Below are positions 7,383 through 14,876 of a stretch of DNA of 25,167 nt, in pieces. Below the pieces are notes generated by a model, which searched no databases, was not told the DNA's origin, and saw only the letters and a list, made by a program, of their open reading frames with translations. Location of the stretch: the NCBI GenBank assembly GCA_910578745.1, contig CAJTSN010000025.1, positions 1 through 25,167 of the forward strand, in the 5' to 3' direction. Source of the stretch: an uncultured Bacilli bacterium. GTDB taxonomy: Bacteria > Bacillota_I > Bacilli_A > RF39 > UBA660. A program made the translations under genes and the position numbers. Positions within the stretch are counted from its first letter, which is position 1, and every line of letters begins with the position of its first letter.

Positions 7383-7910
7383 CTACTTATCTTTTTTAGG
7401 TGCAAGTATCATTGTCATAAACTTACCATCCAATTTTGGTTTTTGTTCTACCTCTGCTAAAGCCTCTGTTGCCTCAGCAAATCGCATAAGGACATCCCTA
7501 CCACGTTCAGGATGAGCAAGCTCTCTACCTTTAAATTTAACAGAAACTTTTATCTTATGCCCTTTTTCTAGGTATTTTGATGAGTTACGTACACGAGTAT
7601 CAAAATCATGAACATCAATCGTTACAGATAATCTATATTCCTTTACTTCTAGATTCGTTTCTCGTTGCTTTTTTAAATTTTCTTTTTGCTTTTTTTTGTT
7701 TTCATATTTAAATTTATTATAGTCCATGATTTTACAAACTGGGGGATTCCCATTACTCATCATGACTAAATCAAATCCTGCATATGTTGCTAACGTTCTA
7801 GCATCTTGAATACTTTTAATGCCTAATTGTTCACCATTTGGTCCTATGACCATAACTTCTTTCGCACGAATCTGCTCATTAATAAACAAATCCTTCTCCT
7901 TATTTGCGAT
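7383..7910 (-). CDS. infC: Translation initiation factor IF-3, probable ATC start
   Basis: IF-3 binds the 30S subunit, prevents premature joining of 50S and checks start-codon choice. The N-terminal domain starts FINEQIRAKEVMVIGPNGEQ; NPPVCKIMDYNKFKYE and a Lys-rich linker follow; the C-terminal domain has LSVTIDVHDFDTR, KVSVKFKGRELAH and KPKLDGKFMTMILAP. An in-frame ATG exists at 7925, but the bases before it are the U tract of a terminator hairpin, with no ribosome binding site. GGAGG instead lies just after that ATG and is 8 nt upstream of an ATC codon (7910-7908). Non-AUG starts (AUU, AUC, AUA) are a known IF-3 autoregulatory trait, so I place the start at ATC. A TTG at 7889 with AGGAG upstream is a second candidate. 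Confidence 0.93.
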   Translation of the reverse strand: MANKEKDLFINEQIRAKEVMVIGPNGEQLGIKSIQDARTLATYAGFDLVMMSNGNPPVCKIMDYNKFKYENKKKQKENLKKQRETNLEVKEYRLSVTIDVHDFDTRVRNSSKYLEKGHKIKVSVKFKGRELAHPERGRDVLMRFAEATEALAEVEQKPKLDGKFMTMILAPKKDK

Positions 7911-7925
7911 ACCTAACACCTCCAT

Positions 7926-7950
7926 AAAAAAGTGAACCGAGGGTCCACTT
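7926..7950 (-). terminator. Attenuator terminator directly before infC
   Basis: AAGTGGACC-CTC-GGTTCACTT (minus strand) forms a 9-bp stem with one G-U pair and a 3-nt loop, then a run of T that abuts the ATG at 7925. It is the OFF state of the leader. Confidence 0.8.
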
Positions 7951-8075
7951 GTGCTATTATCATTTTCATTTTCTTATAATTTTTTCATTCATTTATAATT
8001 TTTGAAATGTAGCGTTTTACCCAGAGCTTTTCGCAATCGGGTGAGAAGTGGACCTTCTTCTTTCCTTTGAATACA
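7926..8075 (-). ncRNA. L20-type ribosomal protein leader with transcription attenuator
   Basis: The roughly 150-nt 5' leader of infC-rpmI-rplT can fold in two exclusive ways. GGTCCACTT (minus strand, 8054-8046) can pair perfectly with AAGTGGACC (7950-7942) to make a long-range antiterminator. Alternatively, AAGTGGACC pairs with GGTTCACTT (7938-7930) around a CTC loop, and that hairpin is followed by a U run, so it is an intrinsic terminator. Between the arms, ACCC...GGGT encloses a GAAAAGC-type loop, as expected for an rRNA-mimicking L20 site. In B. subtilis the same operon is attenuated by L20, and the architecture here agrees. The Rfam-level match is from memory and not computed. Confidence 0.85.
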
Positions 8076-8081
8076 AGTTAA

Positions 8082-8110
8082 ATTATATAATGTAATTGTC
8101 TGTTTGTCAA
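8082..8110 (-). promoter_or_regulatory. Consensus vegetative promoter for infC-rpmI-rplT
   Basis: On the minus strand, TTGACA (8110-8105) and TATAAT (8087-8082) are both perfect consensus hexamers with a 17-bp spacer, consistent with strong ribosomal-gene expression. The 228 bp from here to the UPF0316 stop hold only the next terminator and no convincing gene. Confidence 0.9.
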
Positions 8111-8268
8111 TACCCCTTTTGGGTGTTTTTTTCTTATAATCCTTTTTCGCTAAAGACCTTTTAATAAGCAATTTACCTCTTTATTTACTAAAACTTTCAT
8201 TTACTAAAGATTTTCGTATCTAAATACTTAGCATAAATCGAATAGGCATCTATGTACCTTTCATAAAC

Positions 8269-8293
8269 AAAAAAAAGCGTTCCTAGCCTTTTT
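8269..8293 (-). terminator. Probable terminator after the UPF0316 gene
   Basis: On the minus strand, AAAAAG pairs with CTTTTT, with one further C-G pair beyond a bulged G, around a 7-nt loop, followed by eight T residues. The stem is weak, but it is well placed 45 bp after the stop codon. Confidence 0.45.
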
Positions 8294-8338
8294 AATTATG
8301 AATACAATTTCTTCTACCTACGCAAAGAAAACATTCCT

Positions 8339-8860
8339 CTAATTTGCAGGAAAATAACCGTTTTCTACCTCTCTAGTTTCATTGACAACAATAAATGCTC
8401 GTTCATCTAAGGATTTAATCAGTTTCTTTAAATTTTTAAACTTGTTTTTGTCTATTTCCATAAAAAGCATATATTTCTCATTCGCTTTATCTTGTCCCTC
8501 AACATGAATCACAGAAACAGCGTATCCTTTTTGTCTTAAAATAGAAACCATGCTATCATCTTTTTTACTTGTAATCACCTGTACCCCAAAGTTTCCCTTG
8601 ATTAAAACAGCCGATAACCAGCCACCAATATAGGTTCCTGTTGCATATCCTCCCGCATAAGATAGAGCAACTAAAATACTGGTCTCATCTGTATTTAAAG
8701 CTTCTCTTACAATGATAAACCAAACAAAAACCTCTACAAAACCAATTAAAGAAGCTACAAATTTATTTCCTTTTACTGTAACGATTGTTCTACATGTTCC
8801 TAAAGAAACATCAATAATACGAACACTAAATATCTTTAGACATAATAGTAATAATTCCAT
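8339..8860 (-). CDS. UPF0316/DUF2179 membrane protein
   Basis: The 173-residue protein begins with an N-terminal membrane region (MELLLLCLKIFSVRIIDVSL), a second helix at FVASLIGFVEVFVWFIIV, and the family signature ALSYAGGYATGTYIGGWL. A soluble C-terminal DUF2179 domain follows, with VQVITSKKDDSMVSILRQKG and a C-terminal NETREVENGYF. UPF0316 proteins are widespread in Bacillota; DUF2179 domains are thought to sense small ligands, but the function is not established. The start is the ATG at 8860, preceded by AGGAGAA at 5-nt spacing; an upstream in-frame start at 8884 sits on the -10 box and is rejected. It is a single-gene unit divergent from the VanY genes. Confidence 0.88.
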   Translation of the reverse strand: MELLLLCLKIFSVRIIDVSLGTCRTIVTVKGNKFVASLIGFVEVFVWFIIVREALNTDETSILVALSYAGGYATGTYIGGWLSAVLIKGNFGVQVITSKKDDSMVSILRQKGYAVSVIHVEGQDKANEKYMLFMEIDKNKFKNLKKLIKSLDERAFIVVNETREVENGYFPAN

Positions 8861-8885
8861 ACGTTTTCTCCTATCTAATACCATT

Positions 8886-8914
8886 ATTATAACAAAATGA
8901 ATAATGAGTGTAAA
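8886..8914 (-). promoter_or_regulatory. Promoter for the UPF0316 gene
   Basis: On the minus strand, TTTACA (8914-8909) and TATAAT (8891-8886) have a 17-bp spacer. It is back to back with the VanY promoter. Confidence 0.6.
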
Positions 8915-8923
8915 TGATTTCTA

Positions 8924-8952
8924 TTGAAATGTTTGGAGCAATTGGTTATAAT
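8924..8952 (+). promoter_or_regulatory. Promoter for the first VanY-type gene
   Basis: TTGAAA (8924-8929) and TATAAT (8947-8952) are separated by 17 bp, shortly upstream of the AGGTGAG ribosome binding site. This means the upstream in-frame ATG at 8924 falls inside the promoter. Confidence 0.65.
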
Positions 8953-8968
8953 AAAACTAGGTGAGAAT

Positions 8969-9931
8969 ATGCGAAGAAGATTAAAGAAAAAAGTAATTGC
9001 TTATTTTATTATTGGCTTTATTATATTGATTGCTCTAATAGTATCTATAATTATGATTGTAAATTATAACAAAAAAATACATAGTATTCCTTACAAATTA
9101 GAAAAGTTAGGCTATCAACAAACGGAAATCGAATTTTTGGAGGAAATAACAAAAGAAAAGAAATATCAACTGACTATTGAAGACATTCTAAATCGTCCTT
9201 ATCATCCTGATTTTGTACAATTCTTAAAAGAAAAATATTTTATTTATAACAATCTAGAACGTTATTTAGCGTATAAAGAGAAGCATAAAGAATTATCCAC
9301 TACAGAAGTCGTCCGTTTCGTCAACGTAAATCGAGATTCGGAATATTATAAAAATGTTAAAATGACGGATATAAGTAAAGAAAATTTAATGTTAGTCAAT
9401 AAATATTATGCGTTAGATAAAGACTTTGCCTTTGATGATCTCGTTGATGTTTCAATTCAACATTGTTATGGAAAACAAAAGGTTCGAGAAGAAGTATATG
9501 ACAAATTTAAACAAATGTTTAACGATGCCAAAAAAGAAAACTTGACGATCATCATCAACTCTTCTTATAGGACATATGATTATCAAGAGAACTTATGGAA
9601 TAACTATGCACGTACGCATGATGAAGCTTGGGCAGATAGTTACGCTGCAAGGGCAGGACATTCCGAACACCAAACAGGTCTTACCATTGATGTAACAACT
9701 TACGGGGTAAAAGAACAAGAAGATTTTGAAAACACGGACGAATTCACATGGATGAGTGAAAACGCCCATAAATACGGCTTTATTTTACGTTATCCAAAGG
9801 ATGAAGAAAACATCACAGGATATTCTTATGAATCTTGGCATTATCGCTACGTTGGTGTAGATATAGCTACAAAAATTCATGAAGAAAATATCACATTTGA
9901 TGAATACTATGCTTTCTATTTAGATAAATAA
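8969..9931 (+). CDS. Membrane-anchored D,D-carboxypeptidase/M15 peptidase (VanY-like)
   Basis: The 320-residue protein starts with a basic cytoplasmic tip and one membrane helix (about residues 7-29), so the rest is outside the cell. After a helical spacer, the M15B peptidase domain covers about residues 140-310. It shows LVNKYYALDKDF, SSYRTYDYQENLW, the zinc motif SEHQTGLTIDV (SxHxxGxxxD) near residue 233, and the second motif ESWHYRYVG (ExxH) near 290. Such enzymes trim the terminal D-Ala from peptidoglycan stem peptides. The start at 8969 has AGGTGAG upstream. A close paralogue follows at 9997, and the two share identical residues through FTWMSENAHKYGFILRYPK. Vancomycin resistance is not implied: no vanHAX genes are present. 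Confidence 0.92.
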   Translation: MRRRLKKKVIAYFIIGFIILIALIVSIIMIVNYNKKIHSIPYKLEKLGYQQTEIEFLEEITKEKKYQLTIEDILNRPYHPDFVQFLKEKYFIYNNLERYLAYKEKHKELSTTEVVRFVNVNRDSEYYKNVKMTDISKENLMLVNKYYALDKDFAFDDLVDVSIQHCYGKQKVREEVYDKFKQMFNDAKKENLTIIINSSYRTYDYQENLWNNYARTHDEAWADSYAARAGHSEHQTGLTIDVTTYGVKEQEDFENTDEFTWMSENAHKYGFILRYPKDEENITGYSYESWHYRYVGVDIATKIHEENITFDEYYAFYLDK

Positions 9932-9944
9932 ATAAATACGATAT

Positions 9945-9973
9945 AAAGGAATGTGGCAAAGACATTCTTTTTT
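9945..9973 (+). terminator. Terminator between the two VanY-type genes
   Basis: GAATGT (9949-9954) and ACATTC (9962-9967) pair around a 7-nt loop and are followed by seven T residues, so most transcripts of the first gene should end here. Confidence 0.7.
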
Positions 9974-9996
9974 CATATACTGTATTAGGTGATAAC

Positions 9997-10671
9997 TTGA
10001 AACTAAGAATTTTTAAAGGATGTTATTATATTTTTTTAATCCTCTTAATTCTCCTTTTTTATACAAAAGATATAAACCTCTTTGGTAATCGATTTTACAA
10101 AAACATAAAAATCATTAAAAATGAAGACGACATTTTAGTTTTAGTCAATAAAAATAATAAATTAACCAAAAGTTATGTTCCTTTATCTTTAGTAAAATTG
10201 GATACAAAATATGCACATGAAGAAAAATATTTAAGAAAAGAGGCAAAAGAGGCCTTTGAAAGACTGAGTAAAAATGCCAAAAAAAAGAAACTAGACATCA
10301 TTGCTGTTTCTACTTATCGAAGTTTTTCCTATCAAGAGAATTTATTTCAGGGATATGTGAAAGATTTTGGAAAGAAATATGCTTTAAAATGTAGTGCAAA
10401 ACCCGGACATTCCGAACATCAAACAGGACTTGCAGTCGATGTAATGGGGTCAAATGGAGATTATAATTTGTTTGAAAAGTCAAAGGAATTCACATGGATG
10501 AGTGAAAATGCACATAAATATGGTTTTATTTTAAGATATCCTAAAGGAAAAGAGAAAATTACGGGTTTTAAATATGAACCATGGCATTATCGCTATGTAG
10601 GCGTTTATCCAGCCACAATTATGTACCAAGAAGGTTTAACATTAGAGGAATGGAAAGAAAAATATGGATAA
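9997..10671 (+). CDS. Second D,D-carboxypeptidase/M15 peptidase (VanY-like)
   Basis: This 224-residue paralogue of the preceding gene has one N-terminal membrane helix (about residues 9-24) and a catalytic domain with STYRSFSYQENLF, SEHQTGLAVDV (zinc ligands) and EPWHYRYVG. It lacks most of the spacer of its neighbour. The start codon is TTG at 9997, chosen because AGGTGA lies 4 nt upstream and no ATG is suitably placed. It is probably a second extracytoplasmic peptidoglycan carboxypeptidase with different reach from the membrane. Its last 30 bp overlap the 3' end of the convergent membrane-protein gene. Tandem duplication is evident from the protein and partly from the DNA. Confidence 0.9.
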   Translation: MKLRIFKGCYYIFLILLILLFYTKDINLFGNRFYKNIKIIKNEDDILVLVNKNNKLTKSYVPLSLVKLDTKYAHEEKYLRKEAKEAFERLSKNAKKKKLDIIAVSTYRSFSYQENLFQGYVKDFGKKYALKCSAKPGHSEHQTGLAVDVMGSNGDYNLFEKSKEFTWMSENAHKYGFILRYPKGKEKITGFKYEPWHYRYVGVYPATIMYQEGLTLEEWKEKYG

Positions 10672-11163
10672 TTTTAATTTATGTAAACCAGTAAAAAAGC
10701 AATCCAAAATGAACAAAAAGAAAAGTACGAAAGTCACAAACTTTGGTATTTTTTTTATCAGTTTATCTAATGGGTCTTTAAGAAATTTGATACATAGAAC
10801 AGATAGTATACTCCATACAAAGGCTGTTTCCAAGGAAATATATTTTCCAACATGAAAAGGAAGACCTTCATAATTCCAAAAAACAACATGAAAAAAATAT
10901 TCGAGTAAATGTCCTCCAATCCATTCTAAAAAACTAAGAACAAAAAAACCAGTGAAGAATTCGCCAACTAAAATTTGATTTTTTGTACAATTTCTTTTTT
11001 TCATAAATGAAAAAACAAGATATAAAATTACAACTCCTATTCCATAAACAGGAGTCCATGGACCATATAAAATACCACTTTCTCCTTCATTAAAAAGATA
11101 AATTATACTTTCAAATAAATAGCCTATAATCGAATATAGAAAAAAGATATTACTATAGTACAT
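10642..11163 (-). CDS. CmpB-like membrane protein (putative ABC-transporter type IV family)
   Basis: The 173-residue protein has about five hydrophobic helices. It carries features I associate with the PF06541 family: an N-terminal FFLYSIIGYLFESIIYLF, the signature GILYGPWTPVYGIGVV, a central FLEWIGGHLLEYFFHVVFWNYE, and a later amphipathic segment. Despite the family name, no ABC ATPase is nearby and the function is unknown. The ATG at 11163 is preceded by AGGTGAT. Its C-terminal codons overlap the second VanY gene tail to tail by 30 bp, and no terminator is visible between them. The family call is moderately firm; its role may relate to cell envelope biology. Confidence 0.75.
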   Translation of the reverse strand: MYYSNIFFLYSIIGYLFESIIYLFNEGESGILYGPWTPVYGIGVVILYLVFSFMKKRNCTKNQILVGEFFTGFFVLSFLEWIGGHLLEYFFHVVFWNYEGLPFHVGKYISLETAFVWSILSVLCIKFLKDPLDKLIKKIPKFVTFVLFFLFILDCFFTGLHKLKLSIFFFPFL

Positions 11164-11246
11164 CGTATCACCTATTTTTAATATGAAAAAAAAAATCTTA
11201 TTTTATGCAAGAACTATGTATAAAAATAAAAGAGCAATTCAAACTC

Positions 11247-11273
11247 ACAAAAAAATCTAGTTTTACCTAGATT
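11247..11273 (-). terminator. Terminator after the 714-residue orphan
   Basis: On the minus strand, AATCTAG and CTAGATT (7-bp stem, 6-nt loop) are followed by seven T residues. Confidence 0.8.
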
Positions 11274-11291
11274 CTTATCATTCTATTTGTC

Positions 11292-13436
11292 CTATTTTTT
11301 TATGATTACTTTTTCTCCTTCTAATTCTTTTTGAACATTATATTCAATGAAGAAAGAGATATATGTATGTGGTATTTCGAAGCCAGAATTTATCATTGCT
11401 TTCAACTCATCGACTTCATTTCCAATATAATACCCTGCTTTCCAAATAAGATTACGATCTTTATTTATCATTAAAAAGGCATTCAATTCCTCTTGTGTTT
11501 TAAATGTTGCAACTTTCGTAAGTTGTGTTTCTGTTTGTTCAAGAGCATAATAAGATATAATAAGTCCTGATGCTTGTGTATACCCAACTGGATTGGAATC
11601 ATAAATGGTTTCATAGTAAGGAATCGTAGCACTTACTTCATAATCTCCAAATAAAAATGGCATTTCTTCTATCTTTGGTTCCTCTAAAATTGGTTCCTGA
11701 GAAGGAAATAAATTCTCTTTTTCTAACCAATCCGTTAATGGATGTTTTCCTTCAGGTATATTCGCATGTGAAAATGCACTTTCCTTACTAACTTTAAAAG
11801 ATACATTTGGATTGATTTCTTTTAGTTTCTTATTTGTAAAAGTAAGTAAAGCCGTTGCGCTTACACCATAAAGTAACATGGAAAATGCAACTCTTCTTGC
11901 TTTTTCTAAGAAATTAGTACAAGCTATTTTAGCTAATACTTGTTTTGCATATTCTACATCTTCTTTTGAAGAAAGAGAATCGAGTGGGATAGAGCCCCCA
12001 TTTTTTAAATATTCTTGAATTTTTTCTTCTAATTTACTATTCTGGTATTTTTGATACTCTAATTCTTGCTTCAACTGTCCAATCTCTTGTTGGTATTTTT
12101 CCATTTGCTCCTTTATCGCAAGAGACAAACGAAGTTCCTTTTCTGATTCTTCTTTTTGATAAGGAAAATCCTCTTTTCGCAATTCTATGTAGTTTATTTC
12201 TTCTTCTGTAAAATAATCTCCTGTTGATTCCATTTTCTCTATAATCGGTAAAAGTGAAATAATCTCTTCTAAAACGCCAAATTGCTTCTGATGTTCTATT
12301 TTCTTATTTGCTAAATATTGATAAACTTTCTTTAAAATAGCAATTTCCATTTTCGTATTTTTATCTTTTTCAGTTAATAGTGCATTCAACTGTTTCAAAT
12401 AAGGTATAACTTTTACTTTTTCTCCTTTTTCCTTGTTTTCATTCTCTCTTTCATAAGGAAGAAAATAAGTACAATTTGGCTTTTCACCACTAAAATAGTT
12501 TTGATACGCGATTGTAGAAATAGAATTTTTAACTTTTTCATAAAAGTTTTTTTCAAAAAATTCTACATAATTTTTATTTGAAAAATCAATTGTCGTTGGA
12601 TCTGGCATTTCCCAGTTATGGAAATGTCCAATAGTAGAAACACTTGAAAAATTATTTTCAATACAGTAACGTACACGACTTAGAAACTCTGTTACACTAC
12701 GAAATTCAAAAAAGGATTTCATATCAAAATCATATTGTTTTTCTTTATGATATTCATTTCGTTCACTATGATTTTGTTTTTTTGAATGATGCCACTCATC
12801 ATACCATTCATCATCTAAATATGAACCAAATAAACAATCAAAATCCGTACATCTATAATAGTTAGAACGAATTGGAATGGCTTCTACATTTACACCTTCC
12901 TTTATTAATTCTTCTAAAAAGGCACAGAATATAGATAAATGTCTAAGACCTAAAAATTGAATAAATATACGATCAAAAAAATCGGATTCCTTACCTCTTC
13001 GCCCTTCAATTTCAACTGTCCTTCTAAAGGATTCATATCCCATAAGTTGAGATAAAATATTTAGTGAATTTTCAATGATAAAACTAGGCAATAATAATGG
13101 CTCTTTGCTCATATAATGTGCCATTTTCGTAATATTTTCACGTGTCCAAGCGGAATGATTAAATTCATCCGTATCCATATAAAAAGAGGACAATTGTGTA
13201 TTGATATCGGCACTAGACGAAAAATCAACTTTATATGACCTATGATAAGAACATCTCATTAAATAAGTTGACATAATGTCCCAAGGTATAGAGTTTGCTT
13301 TATATTTTCCGTGAGTTCCCTCTTCTATTTTTGGTTCATAAATCTTAAATCCTTCACTATTTCTTCGATATTTTTCTAAATCATCTATTGCAATATTTGG
13401 AAATATTTGAGACAAATGCCAAAAATCTATATGCAT
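11292..13436 (-). CDS. Hypothetical 714-residue protein with coiled coil and one membrane segment
   Basis: I recognise no family. Residues 1-380 are soluble and rich in aromatic residues, His and charged residues, with a His/Asp/Trp cluster (about 205-230: DDEWYDEWHHSKK), but no complete enzymatic motif was identified. Residues about 428-478 form a Glu/Lys/Gln coiled coil. Residues about 516-533 (VAFSMLLYGVSATALLTF) could be a transmembrane helix, followed by a C-terminal domain of about 180 residues with alternating beta-like and helical segments. The start at 13436 has AGGGGG upstream and a consensus promoter, and a terminator follows, so it is a well-expressed monocistronic gene. It could be structural or cell-surface related. 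A homology search is the only route to function. Confidence 0.85.
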   Translation of the reverse strand: MHIDFWHLSQIFPNIAIDDLEKYRRNSEGFKIYEPKIEEGTHGKYKANSIPWDIMSTYLMRCSYHRSYKVDFSSSADINTQLSSFYMDTDEFNHSAWTRENITKMAHYMSKEPLLLPSFIIENSLNILSQLMGYESFRRTVEIEGRRGKESDFFDRIFIQFLGLRHLSIFCAFLEELIKEGVNVEAIPIRSNYYRCTDFDCLFGSYLDDEWYDEWHHSKKQNHSERNEYHKEKQYDFDMKSFFEFRSVTEFLSRVRYCIENNFSSVSTIGHFHNWEMPDPTTIDFSNKNYVEFFEKNFYEKVKNSISTIAYQNYFSGEKPNCTYFLPYERENENKEKGEKVKVIPYLKQLNALLTEKDKNTKMEIAILKKVYQYLANKKIEHQKQFGVLEEIISLLPIIEKMESTGDYFTEEEINYIELRKEDFPYQKEESEKELRLSLAIKEQMEKYQQEIGQLKQELEYQKYQNSKLEEKIQEYLKNGGSIPLDSLSSKEDVEYAKQVLAKIACTNFLEKARRVAFSMLLYGVSATALLTFTNKKLKEINPNVSFKVSKESAFSHANIPEGKHPLTDWLEKENLFPSQEPILEEPKIEEMPFLFGDYEVSATIPYYETIYDSNPVGYTQASGLIISYYALEQTETQLTKVATFKTQEELNAFLMINKDRNLIWKAGYYIGNEVDELKAMINSGFEIPHTYISFFIEYNVQKELEGEKVIIKK

Positions 13437-13463
13437 AAAAAAACCCCCTTCTTTATTGACTAT

Positions 13464-13491
13464 ATTATATACTACTTTTTTTTAATGTCAA
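13464..13491 (-). promoter_or_regulatory. Strong promoter for the 714-residue orphan
   Basis: On the minus strand, TTGACA (13491-13486) and TATAAT (13469-13464) are both consensus hexamers, separated by 16 bp. Confidence 0.75.
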
Positions 13492-13618
13492 GAGTTGAAA
13501 AACGAAATTTTGAACATATTAGAGTTACTGGGAGAAAAACTAAGCAATATAAGAATTGAATAAAGCATAAAACTAAAAAATTTAGATTATTTTCAATATC
13601 TTAATCCAAATAATCTTT

Positions 13619-14121
13619 TCATTCAACCATTGGTATGCCCAATAAAGATTCTATTAGAAACAAGTTCCTTATTGCAAACATATCTTCATCTTTTAAAAGA
13701 TGATTCTTACTTTTCTTTTTAAAACATTACGATTAGAATGAATTTTACTTATTTTCAAGTAACGTAAATCATCTATGTATTCTTTGAAATAAATGAAATC
13801 CGTCTTCTAATCGAATCCAATTGGTATTTCATATAGAAATCTGTTTTGTTTCCTTTCGTTATTTGCATTTTCATCGTATGGTACTTTTCTTCCTAGAATA
13901 TTTACTTCTTCGTCTATATTTAGGACACACAATTCTAATTTCAATAACATTGATTCATCTGTTCTCAGGTGAATTCTTTGGAGTACCTTTCCATCTATCC
14001 ATGTAAAATTTAGAAGTGATTCTAAAATAAAATGTATGTGTTCATATAGTACATTTTTTGAAACATTCCACTTAACCGTTGGATTATAATACTGCTTGAT
14101 ATATAACAAAAATAGTCTTTA
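13619..14121 (-). pseudogene. Decayed gene, family not recognised
   Basis: The minus strand carries a broken coding sequence. A 100-codon open stretch (14109-13807) ends YEIPIGFD, then TAG. Reading continues in the same frame for about 36 more protein-like codons (KTDFIYFKEYIDDLRYLKIS...) to a TAA. A shift of frame near 13690 then restores another protein-like stretch (HLLKDEDMFAIRNLFLIESL, GIPMVE) ending at 13619. No ribosome binding site precedes the only possible TTG start at 14109, and a stop lies four codons upstream. This looks like one gene with a nonsense and a frameshift mutation. The rest of the roughly 920-bp gap (13492-13618 and 14122-14340) holds nothing I can identify. Confidence 0.5.
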
Positions 14122-14340
14122 TGGAATCACTTAGAAAATTAAAATTACTAGATTTTTTATTTCCAAACCACTCTATTGAAAGTATTAGCTTAAAAAACAG
14201 TTGTAATCACACATTTTATATGATTCTAAACAAAAGAAATTAAATAGATTTCACATAATTTCATTAAAAAAGGAGTAGTAAACTTAAAGTGGATATGAAT
14301 AGGAACATTTTATAAAATTTTGACAACTTTTTTATTCACG

Positions 14341-14366
14341 AAAAAAAACTAGATTTTCTAGTTTTC
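14341..14366 (-). terminator. Terminator overlapping the rpoE stop codon
   Basis: On the minus strand, AAAACTAGA-AAA-TCTAGTTTT forms a 9-bp stem with a 3-nt loop and a trailing T run. The TAG stop at 14360-14358 lies in the stem. Confidence 0.8.
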
Positions 14367-14798
14367 TTCATCTAAATCATCATCTGTTACAATCTCTAAG
14401 TCATCAATATCTGTATCCCCTAAGTCATCTTCTAGCATATCATCCATCTCATCTAATGTATCTTCTTCTACTTCCTCTTCAAAATCTTCTCCGTTTTCTT
14501 CGTCACTTTCATTTTCTAAGGCATCATCATCATCCATAATCAATTCAACAGAATGTCGATCTCGAATATCCCACTCATTATTTTCTAGTAATACAAAACG
14601 TTTATCGAGGGTCAGTGAAGTATAATAATCCCCTATTTTTGCTGCATATTCATCCTCAGAATAATCTAATAAATTGCAAATTTCTCTAAAAATAGTGGGT
14701 GTATTCATTGCCTTATTATTTTCTTTTAAAATGATATAGGTCATATCTGTATATGACATCAATTCTAATTCTTCTATATGCATATCTTTTAATTTCAT
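14358..14798 (-). CDS. rpoE: RNA polymerase delta subunit
   Basis: The 146-residue protein has the two parts of RpoE (delta). Residues 1-90 form the HARE-type winged-helix domain, with MSYTDMTYIILKENNKAM, a central YYTSLTLDKRFVLLENNEWDIRDR and a conserved W. The tail is extremely acidic (residues about 92-146, almost all D/E). Delta binds RNA polymerase in Bacillota, raises specificity and recycling, and helps displace RNA or DNA. AGGAGGA precedes the ATG. It lies downstream of argS but is separated from it by a perfect 11-bp inverted repeat, so it may be independently expressed. Delta is characteristic of Bacilli and helps place the organism. Confidence 0.95.
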   Translation of the reverse strand: MKLKDMHIEELELMSYTDMTYIILKENNKAMNTPTIFREICNLLDYSEDEYAAKIGDYYTSLTLDKRFVLLENNEWDIRDRHSVELIMDDDDALENESDEENGEDFEEEVEEDTLDEMDDMLEDDLGDTDIDDLEIVTDDDLDEEN

Positions 14799-14831
14799 TC
14801 AAAAATCCTCCTAAAAAAATTTAATTATTTC

Positions 14832-14875
14832 TATCGTTATATATTATGTTTGAATAATCAAAAAATATAACGATA
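14832..14875. repeat. Perfect 11-bp inverted repeat between argS and rpoE
   Basis: TATCGTTATAT (14832-14842) and ATATAACGATA (14865-14875) are exact reverse complements separated by 22 bp. No T tract follows on either strand, so it is a poor intrinsic terminator. It may be an operator, an RNA processing site or a weak terminator for argS. Confidence 0.55.
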
Positions 14876-14876
14876 T

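Noticed and set aside
7989..8171. 60-codon frame on the minus strand upstream of infC
   Set aside because: It runs across the consensus infC promoter and the attenuator leader, and its protein has no family features.
8969..10671. Vancomycin resistance locus suggested by VanY-type proteins
   Set aside because: No vanH, vanA/B, vanX or vanRS genes are present. M15 carboxypeptidases are common housekeeping or envelope enzymes.
14122..14340. GGAG-like site followed by a short frame near 14270
   Set aside because: The frames after it are only a few codons long and no start codon is suitably placed.
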